Assembly (NCBI GenBank): GCA_030345135.1
Contig: CP128386.1
Coordinates: 2,443,677 to 2,507,676, forward strand
Length of the DNA: 64,000 nucleotides
Reading direction: 5' to 3'
From: Chitinophagaceae bacterium DXS
Lineage (GTDB): Bacteria; Bacteroidota; Bacteroidia; Chitinophagales; Chitinophagaceae
Below are positions 26,316 through 34,220 of the stretch, piece by piece (the stretch's first letter is position 1; every line of letters begins with the position of its first letter). The position numbers were made by a program, and so were the translations under genes. A model generated the notes under the pieces. It was not told the origin of the DNA. It saw only the letters and a program-made list of their open reading frames with translations, and ran no database searches.

Positions 26316-27578
26316 TTTTAGCATTTTGCTTCCTACAGCACATCTCAAACATTCCTTCCTGTTGCAATAATTTTTATGCAGTTCAAGTAAGGCCTGGGAA
26401 TCTAAAGCCGAAGTGCACGAAACGCCTTTTTCTTTCCAGTGCTTTGTTATGTTATTGTCCTCTGAGCGGAGTTGTGATAGCCAGTCGACTGATTTGTCTT
26501 TCCAGCGATGCTCATTGTGGTATTGTCCATAACTAAATAATACCGGCGCGATAGTGTTTATGATAATATTTTCTATCATCTGATCGCCAAGATGTTTAGG
26601 TTTGAAAGTAGTCTCCTCGTCAAAACGATAATGATAATGCCAGTAATCGTTGGCCGTTATATTCAATAATCCTTTTAACTCAAAAATGGTGTCGGCAGCT
26701 TTTATTTTGGAGAACAAGTGAGATGCTGAATAAACCAGGGTAGCCAATTGCGCCAGACGCAATCCGGGAAAATTAGCCGGACGCATTCTTAGAAACACCG
26801 GAGAAATAAGCGCGGGCTCCAATCCATGCTTTGCTTTGAGAAAACGGTATTCCCGCTGCAGCATCTGTGGATATGCTTCTTCAAAATCATCGTTTAACAG
26901 TCCTGCCTGCCCTAATAAAAGCGCTTCGAGTTGATTAAGCTGACTCTTATGTTTTGCCAGAATATTGATGGAAATACTTTTGGCGATAGATTCAAAAGAC
27001 TCCATATTCACTTTCACGCCAAAATTTCTGGCAAGCATCCACCAAAAAGTTTCTTCCCAATGATTGCCGCTTTCCTGAAAAAGTTCAAGCACGTTTTGTG
27101 ACCGTGCAGACAACCGTTCCACAGCCAGTCGCTCTTTCCAGCTCATCCATCCTATTTGAGACAATAATGGTAACTGGTTTTCGCATGCTGAAAAACTTTT
27201 ACTATTCATCAATGCCTCGTACTGCTGAAGCATAAGAATAGAAACAAGCGGCTGCAGCTCCAGCGATGGCAATACTGATCCGTTGGCTAAAGTCACATCT
27301 TTATCATGCTGCCATACAACATGTAGTATAACTGTATTGTAGTTAGGATCTGTATGATGTGAGTGAATGTACCAATGCGACGCTACGAGGTGCAATTCAA
27401 TGCTTCCGGCAAGAATGGTATTATCTATTTTAATTTTGGCTTCGAGAAAATCCGGCCCCTGGTTATGATTTAGCTGTCCGGGTACCAATACCAGCAAGCA
27501 TTCATTATTAGTTGTCAGCAGGCTTTTACGATTAAAATATTGGAATTGCCAGATAAACTGGAGTAAACGTTCGGTCAT
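26301..27578 (-). CDS. DUF2851 family protein
   Basis: A 425-residue member of a family almost confined to Bacteroidota; function unknown. Landmarks are MTERLLQFIWQFQYFN at the start, NHNQGPDFLEAKI, GSIELHLVASHW and the metal-site-like HSHHTDPNYNTVILHVV, and a C-terminal cysteine set (CSCTSA-type region, then NYCNRKECLRCAVG). The last residues KIADV and the stop codon are encoded by a heptad repeat arm shared with the OsmC 3' side, so the native end has been replaced or extended. Confidence 0.85.
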   Translation of the reverse strand: MTERLLQFIWQFQYFNRKSLLTTNNECLLVLVPGQLNHNQGPDFLEAKIKIDNTILAGSIELHLVASHWYIHSHHTDPNYNTVILHVVWQHDKDVTLANGSVLPSLELQPLVSILMLQQYEALMNSKSFSACENQLPLLSQIGWMSWKERLAVERLSARSQNVLELFQESGNHWEETFWWMLARNFGVKVNMESFESIAKSISINILAKHKSQLNQLEALLLGQAGLLNDDFEEAYPQMLQREYRFLKAKHGLEPALISPVFLRMRPANFPGLRLAQLATLVYSASHLFSKIKAADTIFELKGLLNITANDYWHYHYRFDEETTFKPKHLGDQMIENIIINTIAPVLFSYGQYHNEHRWKDKSVDWLSQLRSEDNNITKHWKEKGVSCTSALDSQALLELHKNYCNRKECLRCAVGSKMLKIADV

Positions 27579-27601
27579 GAGTTTAAGGGTTTAAAGCGGT
27601 G

Positions 27602-27946
27602 AGCTATTAGCTATTAGCTTATTGCTGCGAATGTAGGAAGAAAAAAGGTATGAGGTGAGAGGTTTCTGGTATCAGGTGTCAGGTATCAGATTTCAGATTT
27701 CAGGTTTGTGTGAGATTGGCAATGTAAGGACTAAGGCATGAGGTATAGGTATTAGGTAAAAGCCAACAATCAAAAGCTTATATGAAAATGACGATTTTAG
27801 AGCAAGCAATAAAAAATATGCACTATCGAAATCCCTTCGAACCTTATGCATCAATCCTCATACCTCATACCTTATGCCTCATACCTGAAACCTGATACCT
27901 GACACCTGATACCCAAGCTAACAGCTCATAGCTAAAAGCTCACAGC
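27602..27946. repeat. Nested inverted heptad arrays between maf and DUF2851
   Basis: Outer arms: AGCTATT heptads (27602-27622) and AGCTAAC, AGCTCAT, AGCTAAA, AGCTCAC (27916-27943). Inner arms: nine GGTATCA-type heptads (27647-27709) and ten CCTGATA/CCTCATA-type heptads (27842-27911). The outer right arm overlaps the maf stop codon (27940-27942). The central loop near 27770-27840 shows no gene. This occupies the whole 361-bp gap. Confidence 0.95.
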
Positions 27947-28518
27947 TTCTCCAGCTCCTGCACCACTCTGCTTACAGGCAAGCCCATTACGTTATAGAAA
28001 TCTCCATTTACGGACTTTATACCGACAACTCCAATCCACTCTTGTATGGCATATGCGCCAGCTTTGTCATAAGGCTTGTAGTTGTCGACATAAAACTCTA
28101 TTTGTTCTTGTGTAATAGGATGAAAATAAACATCGGTTATGTCAGCGAAAGCAATATCATCGTTCTCTGAAAGAATAGACACACCTGTGATCACCTGGTG
28201 TTTTTTACCGGATAATGCAGTAAGAATGGCAATGGCATCCTCTCTGTCTTTTGGCTTTCCAATTACCTTGTTATCCAAAACAACAATGGTATCTGCAGCC
28301 AACACCGGTTGTATGGGAATATCATTTTCAATACAATAGTCCTTAACCGCTATTGCTTTATTGCGAGCAATGAAAATCGGCACCTGTTCAATAGGTAAAT
28401 CTTCAGGAAAGTCCTCATTGGAATGCCGTACTACAATTTCAAACGGAACTTCCGCCCATTCAAGTAATTGTTTTCTACGTGGCGATTGCGAGGCTAGTAT
28501 AATAAATGGAAGAGGCAT
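27940..28518 (-). CDS. maf: Maf-type nucleotide pyrophosphatase
   Basis: A 192-residue Maf/YhdE-family house-cleaning enzyme that hydrolyses non-canonical or excess nucleoside triphosphates (dTTP/UTP for this subgroup). The motif ASQSPRRKQLLEW near the start, then AADTIVVLD, GKPKDREDAIAIL and the closing NVMGLPVSRV are intact. It follows the prenyltransferase gene on the same strand. Its TGA overlaps an AGCTGTG heptad. Confidence 0.93.
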   Translation of the reverse strand: MPLPFIILASQSPRRKQLLEWAEVPFEIVVRHSNEDFPEDLPIEQVPIFIARNKAIAVKDYCIENDIPIQPVLAADTIVVLDNKVIGKPKDREDAIAILTALSGKKHQVITGVSILSENDDIAFADITDVYFHPITQEQIEFYVDNYKPYDKAGAYAIQEWIGVVGIKSVNGDFYNVMGLPVSRVVQELEKL

Positions 28519-28522
28519 GGTA

Positions 28523-28669
28523 GTGAATGGTCAATGGTGAATAGTGAATAGTAAATAGTCAAAGGTGAAACCTGTTTATTGTTGGAATGAGACATTCATT
28601 TTAAAAAAACTGATCGTGATTCAGAATGCTGTTACCCGTTTCACTATTCACCATTCACTTTTCACTATG
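28523..28669. repeat. Inverted GTGAATA heptad arrays between the prenyltransferase gene and maf
   Basis: Seven heptads from GTGAATG to GTGAAAC (28523-28571) begin four bases from the maf start. Four heptads CACTATT, CACCATT, CACTTTT, CACTATG (28642-28669) form the other arm. The CTA in the last heptad is the stop codon of the minus-strand prenyltransferase gene. Confidence 0.94.
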
Positions 28670-29606
28670 AATATATTCTGAAAAAGATCATCGATAGAAT
28701 TCCCGTAAACATTACCAGTTTTATCAACGAACTTAATTTATGGTAATCTTCGGAACTTACTGCTGTATATAATTTTTTTAGTATCCACAGCAAAGGCGCC
28801 ACCGTTAGCAGAATACAATAGATAACACTAATCCACCAGCCAAGCCGCAATGCATAGATCTGTACAATAAGCAATGCAGCCACCAGCACTATCAGCCATA
28901 CTGCTACAAAAACCTTTGTTGCATTCACGCCCCACATAATGGGCATGGTTTTACAACCGTAACGCCGGTCACCTTCAATATCTTCCATATCTTTTATTAC
29001 TTCTCTGATCAGGGAAATAATAAAAGCAAATCCGGAATAGAGGAAAGTAACGCGTATGATCTTGTTTACATTTAACTGATCATTTGAATCGAAACCCAGA
29101 ATATGACTGTTCTCGGCCCACGTAATTACCAATATTACCCATGCGGTAAGTAAGGATATTAATACGTTGCCTATCAGAAACTTCTTCTTGAACGAAATGG
29201 AATAAATAAACAGAAGGATAACACAGAGAATGTTTGCAAACCCAAGCAGGTATGCTCTTGAAGTAAAATCAATAACAAAACCCATAGCTATCCCCGCAAT
29301 ACTTAGCACAAGATGCCAGATGATGGTCCATCGGCGTTTTATAATTTTTTCAACAACCAATTTATCAGGCTTATTTACCTGGTCAATGTCCAGGTCAAAA
29401 TAATCATTGATGATGTATCCGGCTGCAGCAATCAGCACTGATGACGCACACAAAAGAAAAAACCTCCAGCCATAAATGTTAGGCACAAGATCGGCTTTGT
29501 TAAACGCCGGTAATATTACACAATACAAGAAAAGCACTTGTGTAAGTGCGATAAACACCAGGTTGGGCCAGCGAACAAGTCTGAAAAATGCGCTAACTAA
29601 CTTCAA
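28665..29606 (-). CDS. UbiA-family prenyltransferase, GGGP geranylgeranyltransferase-like
   Basis: A 313-residue polytopic membrane enzyme with about eight helices that transfers a polyprenyl group. The first Asp-rich motif NDYFDLDID (about residue 67) and the second DMEDIEGDRRYG (about 205) are intact, with KTMPIMWG after it. It resembles the Bacteroidota proteins annotated as geranylgeranylglycerol-phosphate geranylgeranyltransferase; substrate is not provable here. It is in a minus-strand run with the KdsC-like phosphatase upstream and maf downstream. Confidence 0.85.
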   Translation of the reverse strand: MKLVSAFFRLVRWPNLVFIALTQVLFLYCVILPAFNKADLVPNIYGWRFFLLCASSVLIAAAGYIINDYFDLDIDQVNKPDKLVVEKIIKRRWTIIWHLVLSIAGIAMGFVIDFTSRAYLLGFANILCVILLFIYSISFKKKFLIGNVLISLLTAWVILVITWAENSHILGFDSNDQLNVNKIIRVTFLYSGFAFIISLIREVIKDMEDIEGDRRYGCKTMPIMWGVNATKVFVAVWLIVLVAALLIVQIYALRLGWWISVIYCILLTVAPLLWILKKLYTAVSSEDYHKLSSLIKLVMFTGILSMIFFRIYS

Positions 29607-29657
29607 AACAATATTTTATAGGGATAAAAATAGGCAACAAATTCTTTTAACCAAGAA

Positions 29658-30179
29658 TTACTGCGCCTTTATATGGGTTTTGAGTTCCCAGCCACCGTTT
29701 AATTTTAACACTTTTTCGATCACATCACGAACACAACCTGCGCCGCCGGTCAACGGTGATATATATAAGGAGATGTCTTTTATTTCTATAGCGGCATCTG
29801 TGGGACTGCAGGGCAATTTGCAAAGTCTCATGGCTTCATGGTCCGGAATGTCATCGCCCATAAAGAGGGTTTCAGCAGTCGTGCTTCCAATACTTTTCAA
29901 GTAATCGAGTAAACAGGCAGCTTTATCTTCCACTCGCATGAACACGTTGGTAATGCCCAGTTTATTCAACCTTTCTTTTACTTCCTGCGAAAAAGCGCCG
30001 GAAATAACAGCTACATTGTAGCCCTTTTTAACAGCCAGCTGTAAGGCATAACCGTCTTTAATATTCATACGTCTTACCATTACGCCCCCGGGCATAACCA
30101 ACAGCGAGCCATCGGTCATTACACCATCAACATCAAAAACAAATGTGTTTATACCTTTAAATATTTCGAGAACGTTCAT
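29658..30179 (-). CDS. KdsC-like HAD phosphatase
   Basis: A 173-residue HAD-superfamily phosphatase of the KDO-8-phosphate phosphatase type, which releases KDO for lipopolysaccharide. The catalytic FVFDVDGVMTDG near residue 13 and the GDDIPDHEAM motif near 116 are intact, and short length without a cap domain fits KdsC. No kdsA or kdsB is adjacent, so the substrate assignment rests on the family alone. Confidence 0.87.
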   Translation of the reverse strand: MNVLEIFKGINTFVFDVDGVMTDGSLLVMPGGVMVRRMNIKDGYALQLAVKKGYNVAVISGAFSQEVKERLNKLGITNVFMRVEDKAACLLDYLKSIGSTTAETLFMGDDIPDHEAMRLCKLPCSPTDAAIEIKDISLYISPLTGGAGCVRDVIEKVLKLNGGWELKTHIKAQ

Positions 30180-30216
30180 GATAAGAATACTAAAACGGGT
30201 GAATGTTCAAACTAAA

Positions 30217-30249
30217 CATGTGCGGATAATTGCTGTATATCCGCACATG
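30217..30249 (-). terminator. Hairpin between iscX and the KdsC-like gene
   Basis: A perfect 12-bp stem (30217-30228 with 30238-30249) has a 9-base loop and lies eight bases beyond the iscX stop on the minus strand. The T run after it is weak, so it may be a transcript-end stabiliser or partial terminator. Confidence 0.55.
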
Positions 30250-30256
30250 CATATAA

Positions 30257-30493
30257 TTATTTCTGGTTGTCTCTCCATTCATACACCCATGCGCTCTGTA
30301 TCATTTCCAGGTGTCCTTCGGTAGACTGCTCGCGAGTGCCGTGAAAATTGGGTGTTTCAAGTACCCATTCAAGCAGATCGGTGAAGCGTACGCGATAAAT
30401 TCTTCCTTCATTGAAATCATCTCCAAATCGCTCATACAGTTTCATGGCAATGTCTTCGTGATCACTCCAGTGAATTGGTGGTTCAAATGTCAT
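30257..30493 (-). CDS. iscX: IscX-like Fe-S assembly protein
   Basis: A 78-residue acidic protein of the IscX/YfhJ family, a modulator of iron delivery and Fe-S cluster assembly on IscS. The pattern WSDHEDIAMKLYERF, RFTDLLEWV, and EMIQSAWVYEW matches the family; length is slightly longer than the usual 66 residues. The ATG at 30493 is chosen because longer in-frame starts lie in the ferredoxin gene. It follows the ferredoxin gene by 47 bp, the order seen in isc loci. Confidence 0.85.
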   Translation of the reverse strand: MTFEPPIHWSDHEDIAMKLYERFGDDFNEGRIYRVRFTDLLEWVLETPNFHGTREQSTEGHLEMIQSAWVYEWRDNQK

Positions 30494-30540
30494 ATTAAAA
30501 TTTTTCTTCTTTAAATTATGTAAGCTTTTTGCAAATGAAA

Positions 30541-30882
30541 TTATTCGCCCAGGAACTGTGTTTGGTCGGGAAGTGTTACTTCTATTTCTCCACCACCGTT
30601 TCCGCTGAGCAAAATGCACTGGCACCCTAACCTGGATTCAATACGTGGATTTACAGCGCGGTCTATAAAATCTTCTTCTTTATCGCTAATTTCTTCTATC
30701 AGCTCTGTTCCTTTATTTACGTATAGATGGCAGGTACTGCAAGCACAAACAGCACCGCAATTATGATGCAATTCAATGTTGTTGTCAAGACATACTTCCA
30801 GCAAACTCTGGTCGGATTCAATGTTCGTAAGTATAACCGGATCAAGACCTTTCTGCTCAAAATTAATTTTTACCGTATACAT
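30541..30882 (-). CDS. fdx: ISC-type [2Fe-2S] ferredoxin
   Basis: A 113-residue adrenodoxin-type ferredoxin that supplies electrons for Fe-S cluster assembly. Cluster ligands follow the C-x5-C-x2-C pattern in CGAVCACSTC (about residue 42) with the fourth Cys near 87 (RLGCQC). It is paired with iscX in this minus-strand run. A good -7 element lies 20 bp upstream. Confidence 0.92.
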   Translation of the reverse strand: MYTVKINFEQKGLDPVILTNIESDQSLLEVCLDNNIELHHNCGAVCACSTCHLYVNKGTELIEEISDKEEDFIDRAVNPRIESRLGCQCILLSGNGGGEIEVTLPDQTQFLGE

Positions 30883-30901
30883 TCATCATTAATTTGGGCT
30901 G

Positions 30902-30909
30902 CAAAGCTA
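30902..30909 (-). promoter_or_regulatory. Candidate -7 promoter element for fdx-iscX
   Basis: Read on the minus strand the sequence is TAGCTTTG, a full match to the Bacteroidota TAnnTTTG element. It would place the transcript start about 14 bases before the fdx ATG. No convincing TTTG is seen at the -33 position. Confidence 0.45.
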
Positions 30910-31027
30910 TCACAAAACAATGTTTTTCACGCGACTAAATGGATAATACTTGAAAAACAGGCTTTCCCGACATAAATAAAAAACAAACAGGTGTTCGCAT
31001 TAGAAAAAAAGTGCTAATTTAGTAGTA

Positions 31028-31124
31028 TAAAATTGAGATTTGTTGCTATATTAACGCACTATTTTGTATTATCGGTTGCTTGCTCATAAACGCCCCGCCA
31101 GGTTTACCTGCGGGGTTTCTTTTT
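31028..31124 (+). ncRNA. Candidate small RNA with its own terminator
   Basis: The fdx-DUF2520 gap has no ORF, yet contains a plus-strand intrinsic terminator: CCCCGCCAGG (31093-31102), a TTTA loop, CCTGCGGGG (31107-31115) and then a T-rich run to 31124. No plus-strand gene lies upstream to use it. Two promoter-like sequences precede it: TAAAATTG at 31028-31035, and TTTG (31039-31042) with TATTTTG (31060-31066), giving a transcript of about 50-90 nt. Family unknown; expression is inferred. Confidence 0.4.
31093..31124 (+). terminator. Intrinsic terminator in the fdx-DUF2520 gap
   Basis: A 9-bp GC-rich stem with one bulged C and a four-base loop is followed by TTTCTTTTT. Orientation is plus, opposite to both flanking genes. 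Confidence 0.8.
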
Positions 31125-31126
31125 GG

Positions 31127-31349
31127 AGGATTTGAGATTGAATGCAAATGGCTGATCTCTGATTTTCTGATGTCTGGTTTCGCTATTGTTGATCGGGCTG
31201 ATATTCTTCGGGAAACAAGCAGAAGTCGTTACGCGGTACTGTTATCTGGATTTTAGGACCAAAATGATTATTGAATTGATAACTCCCGGCGGTAAGAAAT
31301 CAGAGATCATAAAGTCAGACATCAGAGATCCATATTTAATCTCAAATCA
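31127..31349. repeat. Inverted AATCAGA-type arrays before the DUF2520 stop
   Basis: Left: ATTTGAG, then GCTGATC, TCTGATT, TCTGATG words (31129-31178). Right: AATCAGAGATC, GTCAGACATCAGAGATC, then AATCTCAAATC (31297-31349). The arms are roughly complementary. The DUF2520 stop codon (31347-31349) lies in the terminal TTTGAGA-type words. Confidence 0.85.
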
Positions 31350-32102
31350 AATCCCCTCCATTATACTTTCACTCAGCTCCTTGTAAAGGCTTTGTAGTTT
31401 GGGATATTCTTCAAGCAAGTGCAAATGCTTTTTTACAGTGATCATGTCGCGACGGATTGCCGGACCGGTTTGCATATATGCAGGATCGTTATGTTGTAAC
31501 CGCTTTGCAGTTTCTTCAATTAACGGGATAAGATGATTGAACAGCACACCTTCTTTATCGCAAAACTTTTTTGTGAGTGCATATAAATGATTTACAAAGT
31601 TGGATGAAATGACTGCGCCGATATGGAGCTTAACGCGCTGTTCGTCGGTAGCTGTGCCCGTGAGAAGTGTTATGGACTGCGCAAATGCCAGCAGGTCTGA
31701 TATAACAGCATCGGATGACCCATCTATCAATAAAGGAATGTGGGGGATATTTTTGTTCTCTTTACGAATGCTTTGTAACGGATAGATAACGCCATAATTA
31801 TCGGAAATATTTTTCAGTACATCCCTGCTTACCGAACCTGCAGTATGTGCCACGAGCTTGTCTTTTATCGGCAGGTTGGGTAAAATGGCAGCAATAGCAC
31901 TATCGGAAACAGCAATAATATACAGGTCCGCATTTTTGTTCATTTGTGAAAAATCGGTAGTTCCATCACATCCTAACTCATTGCACAACTCCTTTACATA
32001 TTGCTCATTTCGCCCGGCAACCTGTACAACTGTATGTTTTGCCGTGATCATCCGCCCGAGCACCGTTGCCACATTCCCTGTTCCGATTATTACTACATCC
32101 AT
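31347..32102 (-). CDS. Rossmann-fold DUF2520 protein
   Basis: A 251-residue protein with an N-terminal NAD(P)-binding Rossmann domain (IIGTGNVATVLGRMI at residue 5) and a C-terminal helical DUF2520 domain (from about 120; GTATDEQRVKLHIGAVISSNF). The architecture resembles proline-biosynthesis/F420-dependent oxidoreductase relatives, but the substrate is unknown. It is divergent from the alpha/beta hydrolase gene with only 12 bp between start codons. Confidence 0.87.
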   Translation of the reverse strand: MDVVIIGTGNVATVLGRMITAKHTVVQVAGRNEQYVKELCNELGCDGTTDFSQMNKNADLYIIAVSDSAIAAILPNLPIKDKLVAHTAGSVSRDVLKNISDNYGVIYPLQSIRKENKNIPHIPLLIDGSSDAVISDLLAFAQSITLLTGTATDEQRVKLHIGAVISSNFVNHLYALTKKFCDKEGVLFNHLIPLIEETAKRLQHNDPAYMQTGPAIRRDMITVKKHLHLLEEYPKLQSLYKELSESIMEGI

Positions 32103-32114
32103 AACTTTGACATT

Positions 32115-32981
32115 ATGAAATCGAAATTAACACAAAGGATTGTGTTTGGGTACTATAAATCAAAAATTGCACTGCTCAGCAAAATATCTGCGAAGAAGGC
32201 TGCTGTCATTGCTTTTGAGTTGTTCTGCACACCATTTAGCAGCAGACAAAAAAAGATAGCTCCCGAAATTTTTAAAGATGCTGAAAAAGCGTCTGTACAA
32301 CTTGATGGTTTAACGATCAGGGGATTTACCTGGAAAAATTCACATCCTAACGGCAAAAAAATATTGATCTGTCACGGCTTCGACAGTTGCAGCTATAAGT
32401 TTGAGCAATATGTTATGGATTTGCTCGATGCCGGGTTTGACGTTGCAGCATTTGATGCTCCTGCACATGGCATTAGCGATGGTAAACAAATAACCGCACT
32501 GCTATATTATAAAATGATATTGCTGTTAGAGAATACTTATGGCCCTTTTTATGGTATCATCTCTCATTCATTCGGAGGATTGGCAACTTCACTGGCAGTA
32601 GAACAGATGAATGGAAGTGCCGTAGAAAAGATTGTACTGATTGCACCGGCAACAGAAAGCACTACAGCCATCAATCATTTTAACAAAGTAATGGACATTA
32701 ATGAAAAAGTGAGAAAAGAAATTAACGAGCTTATTTACAGCGTAAATGCACAACCACTTGAATGGTATTCCATCACGCGCTCCATTCAGCTCACTTCAGC
32801 CAGCGTACTATGGATACATGACGACGGCGACAGAATTTGTCCTTATAAAGATACAAAAATCATCCGCGATATGTCACTCCCAAATATCCGGTTCATCACA
32901 ACACATAAACTCGGCCACAATAAAATTTATCACGATCGTGATGTGCAGAAGAAGGTCACTGAATTTTTGAAAGAGGTATGA
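32115..32981 (+). CDS. Alpha/beta hydrolase
   Basis: A 288-residue cytosolic alpha/beta-hydrolase. Landmarks are CHGFDSCSYKFEQYV (oxyanion loop), the nucleophile elbow ISHSFGGLATS, an acid in WIHDDGDRICPY and the catalytic His in LGHNKIYHD. The ATG at 32115 is chosen; earlier in-frame sequence overlaps the divergent gene. Substrate unknown. Its TGA is the last three bases of the first GGTATGA heptad of the next array, so the final Val is repeat-encoded. Confidence 0.85.
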   Translation: MKSKLTQRIVFGYYKSKIALLSKISAKKAAVIAFELFCTPFSSRQKKIAPEIFKDAEKASVQLDGLTIRGFTWKNSHPNGKKILICHGFDSCSYKFEQYVMDLLDAGFDVAAFDAPAHGISDGKQITALLYYKMILLLENTYGPFYGIISHSFGGLATSLAVEQMNGSAVEKIVLIAPATESTTAINHFNKVMDINEKVRKEINELIYSVNAQPLEWYSITRSIQLTSASVLWIHDDGDRICPYKDTKIIRDMSLPNIRFITTHKLGHNKIYHDRDVQKKVTEFLKEV

Positions 32982-33179
32982 GGTGTGAGGCGTGAGGTAT
33001 CAGGTGTCAGGTATCAGGTAAAAGCGAATTGTATGGGAAAGCTGATACCAAATACCTTCTGTAATATTACATTTACTGAACCTTGCTCCACACCTCAGAC
33101 CTTACGCCTCATGCCTTATACCTTACATCTCATCCCCTACGCCTCCTATTACCTGATACCTGATACCTGATACCTGAAA
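32975..33179. repeat. Inverted GGTATCA heptad arrays between hydrolase and nucleoside hydrolase genes
   Basis: Seven heptads at 32975-33023 (GGTATGA with the hydrolase stop, then GGTGTGA, GGCGTGA, GGTATCA and others). The right arm has eight CCTCATG/CCTTATA-type heptads (33093-33148) and four CCTGATA-type (33152-33179). It ends two bases from the nucleoside hydrolase stop codon. The element spans the convergent gap from stop to stop. Confidence 0.95.
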
Positions 33180-33180
33180 G

Positions 33181-34170
33181 CTACTTCGGTTGATGCATCA
33201 TCAGCTTATCAATCACATTTCTTACTTCTTCTACCGGGGCCCTTTCTATCAGATGGGCATGTCGACCCTTCTCATCATTCGTCCAGGTATTGCTTCCATC
33301 TTTTTCATCTACATGAATTGTCCCACGTTGTATCGTGTAGAAATCTGCATATCCCTTTACGGCTACCAGCACAGCTGTTTCATCCCAACTCATGCGGCCA
33401 TCTTTGTCTTCTGCGGCCATAGGTATACTGATACGGAAAACATCTTTCACCGGGCTATTGTGGATTGCATCATTATGAATCAACGGCAAACCGCATTTGA
33501 TTTTTTTCCCAATCTCAAAACCACTGAAGAGAATCTGCGTGGGCCAATTCTCTGCAACATTCTTTGACGCAGAAGCGTCCTTGTTTACGTTAAATTCATT
33601 GCCGGAAGGAAAGCCACCGGCCATACTCACCAACAGTTTTACTTTCTTCTTTACGAGATCTTTGCCGCTTAGCGAAGAATATTTATCAGCAGATGATTGA
33701 AGCAAACCTGACAGGTTAGTAAAAAATCCAACTGTAACAATCGTAACACTGTTGTCAGGTTGGGCTGAAAGAATTTTTCTGTAAAGCACAATGGCATCTT
33801 CCGCTTCTTCATTTGATTTAAGAGTGTGTGGATACTTAGTTACAAGTGTATCGCTCCAATGCTGCCAGTCGCGTAAACCAACTGCCTTGCCTTTTGGCAC
33901 ACCTACAGGTATTTGCGGTTTCTTAAAATAGGTATTCAACACGCTCAATACCGGGCCAACGTTTACGTAGTTTGTACTGCCGATCGTAGCAAGTATATTG
34001 GCATCCCCATTGTCTGCAAACGCGTGCAACAATGTAATGGCACCAACATCATCATAGTCGGGGCCCATATCCGTATCGAAAATAACGGGCACAGGATTAT
34101 CCTGCCGTGCTTGAGCTGACAATATAGTTACCAGATAAACGGTTGCGATCAGCAAAATTTTCTTTATCAT
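33181..34170 (-). CDS. Exported nucleoside hydrolase
   Basis: A 329-residue inosine/uridine-preferring nucleoside hydrolase-type enzyme that splits N-glycosidic bonds of ribonucleosides. A signal peptide (about residues 1-21, ending SAQAR) makes it periplasmic. The Ca2+-binding motif is VIFDTDMGPDYDDVGAI, slightly altered from DxDxxxDD. The C-terminal His region follows GRMSWDETAVLVA. It is the last gene of the minus-strand ribose/nucleoside locus, 50 bp after the PQQ dehydrogenase gene. Confidence 0.87.
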   Translation of the reverse strand: MIKKILLIATVYLVTILSAQARQDNPVPVIFDTDMGPDYDDVGAITLLHAFADNGDANILATIGSTNYVNVGPVLSVLNTYFKKPQIPVGVPKGKAVGLRDWQHWSDTLVTKYPHTLKSNEEAEDAIVLYRKILSAQPDNSVTIVTVGFFTNLSGLLQSSADKYSSLSGKDLVKKKVKLLVSMAGGFPSGNEFNVNKDASASKNVAENWPTQILFSGFEIGKKIKCGLPLIHNDAIHNSPVKDVFRISIPMAAEDKDGRMSWDETAVLVAVKGYADFYTIQRGTIHVDEKDGSNTWTNDEKGRHAHLIERAPVEEVRNVIDKLMMHQPK

Positions 34171-34220
34171 TTCCTTTTGTTTGTGAATCGATCAAAGCTG
34201 TTTGTATTCTTTACGTCTTG

